Assembly: GCF_014207135.1 (NCBI RefSeq)
Contig: NZ_JACHCC010000009.1
Coordinates: 275,678 to 339,677 of the forward strand
DNA length: 64,000 nt
Direction: 5' to 3'
DNA from: Pedobacter cryoconitis
GTDB lineage: Bacteria > Bacteroidota > Bacteroidia > Sphingobacteriales > Sphingobacteriaceae
Position numbers and translations under genes: made by a program. Below the pieces are notes generated by a model. It saw only the letters and a list, made by a program, of their open reading frames with translations, ran no database searches and was not told the origin of the DNA. Shown here one piece after another: positions 63,698 through 64,000 of this stretch. Numbering within the stretch: position 1 is the first letter of the stretch; every line of letters begins with the position of its first letter.

Positions 63698-63907
63698 TTA
63701 AGCCGCAATATTTTGTTTAATTAAGTTTTGACCAAATTCCTCAGGGACACGAGCCCCAATGACCAATATAGCTTTTCATGGTTGTACCAGGTTTCGATAT
63801 ATATTCAAATACGACAGTCCGGCTGTTCTTTGTTTACAAACTGATGTGCGTTGATACATGCATTTGGTTTTGAATCTCTTAAAGGAGCTCCCGACAATCA
63901 CATAATG
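63698..63907 (-). pseudogene. Decayed C-terminal end of an IS3-type transposase
   Basis: On the minus strand the sequence runs through three or four frames that together match the end of an IS3-family OrfB integrase: SFKRFKTKCMYQ, VFEYI, YIETWYNHEKLYWSLG, then PEEFGQNLIKQNIAA and a stop at 63698. At least three frame changes are needed, one at a TATATAT run near 63797, so it is non-functional. The rest of the element is gone. It lies three bases from the left end of the next element. Confidence 0.75.
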
Positions 63908-63910
63908 CAA

Positions 63911-64000
63911 TGCCCCCAAAAAGTTAGACACTTTCTGGGGGCATTTTTATGACAAAAAAAAAGAAACACAGTTTTGATTTCAAGCTTCATTGCGTAAAGC
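63911..64000 (+). mobile_element. Left end of an IS3-family insertion sequence
   Basis: The end begins TGCCCCCAAAAAGTTAGACA, of the TG...CA IS3/IS150 kind. The first 33 bases form a hairpin: a 16-bp stem with one mismatch (63909-63924 with 63930-63945), including TGCCCCCA and TGGGGGCA. A transposase OrfA starts at 63949. The right end, target duplication and OrfB lie outside the window. Confidence 0.7.
63949..64000 (+). CDS. IS3-family transposase OrfA, N-terminal fragment cut by the window edge
   Basis: ATG at 63949 opens a frame MTKKKKHSFDFKLHCVK that runs to the window end. The opening basic run and FDFKL.CV pattern are typical of the helix-turn-helix OrfA of IS3/IS150 elements. Only 17 codons are visible. 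The start lies 4 bases after the terminal hairpin. Confidence 0.7.
   Translation, partial: MTKKKKHSFDFKLHCVK

Noticed and set aside
1..64000. CRISPR arrays, rRNA and tRNA genes
   Set aside because: No regularly spaced repeats and no rRNA or tRNA sequence pattern were seen on reading.

Overview
The window reads as a chromosomal stretch of a Bacteroidota bacterium, most likely a Sphingobacteriaceae member close to Pedobacter. Signs of this are the type IX secretion protein SprA (about 2,400 residues) in the order maeB-ruvA-sprA-gcvH, a carboxypeptidase-regulatory-like/beta-barrel outer membrane protein, a fused E1 alpha/beta dehydrogenase, weak or absent Shine-Dalgarno sequences, and promoters of the TTG-N~20-TAnnTTTG type upstream of several genes. 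Base composition is moderately AT-rich, and I see no tRNA, rRNA or CRISPR array.

Layout. 1-3.5 kb: the end of a lactate-utilisation iron-sulfur protein, a fused 2-oxoacid dehydrogenase E1 and a lipoprotein. 3.4-6.4 kb: the iron uptake operon feoA-feoB with an SprT-like metallopeptidase. 6.5-32.3 kb: a long minus-strand run of mainly housekeeping and envelope genes: an outer membrane barrel protein, VanZ-like protein, gcvH, sprA, ruvA, maeB, a MltD-like lytic transglycosylase, gatA, two TatA/B-type proteins, an EnvC-like amidase activator, a DUF4292 lipoprotein, a TPR protein, dut, a flippase, acylphosphatase, a nitronate monooxygenase-like enzyme and an amidohydrolase. 32.4-44 kb: rluF, rlmN, comF, two candidate small RNAs, a hybrid histidine kinase, glyA, dxs and glmS. 

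44.3-60.7 kb is the accessory, most interesting part. A 650-bp A/C-rich gap with an inverted pair of perfect DnaA boxes is followed by a sensorless histidine kinase and then a cluster that looks like a divergent chaperone-usher surface-fibre system. It has two tandem pilin-like proteins, a PapD-like chaperone, a two-domain adhesin-like protein whose C-terminal domain resembles the pilins, a convergent usher-like outer membrane protein, and a LuxR-type response regulator directly upstream of the usher gene. Next comes a tight four-gene operon (histidine kinase, receiver-only regulator, PLP aminotransferase, FAD monooxygenase), then two more histidine-kinase-related proteins, one with no ATPase domain, and a sugar nucleotidyltransferase. 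60.9-63.4 kb holds a methyltransferase and a membrane-bound nucleotide-sugar dehydratase. The right edge has a decayed IS3-type transposase remnant beside the left end of a second, apparently intact IS3-family element that runs out of the window.

How they fit together: most of the window serves cell-envelope construction (SprA/T9SS, Tat, peptidoglycan remodelling, lipoprotein and polysaccharide export) and central metabolism. The 45-60 kb segment couples a surface-fibre apparatus with an unusual density of two-component proteins that may control it; that coupling is inferred from position only.
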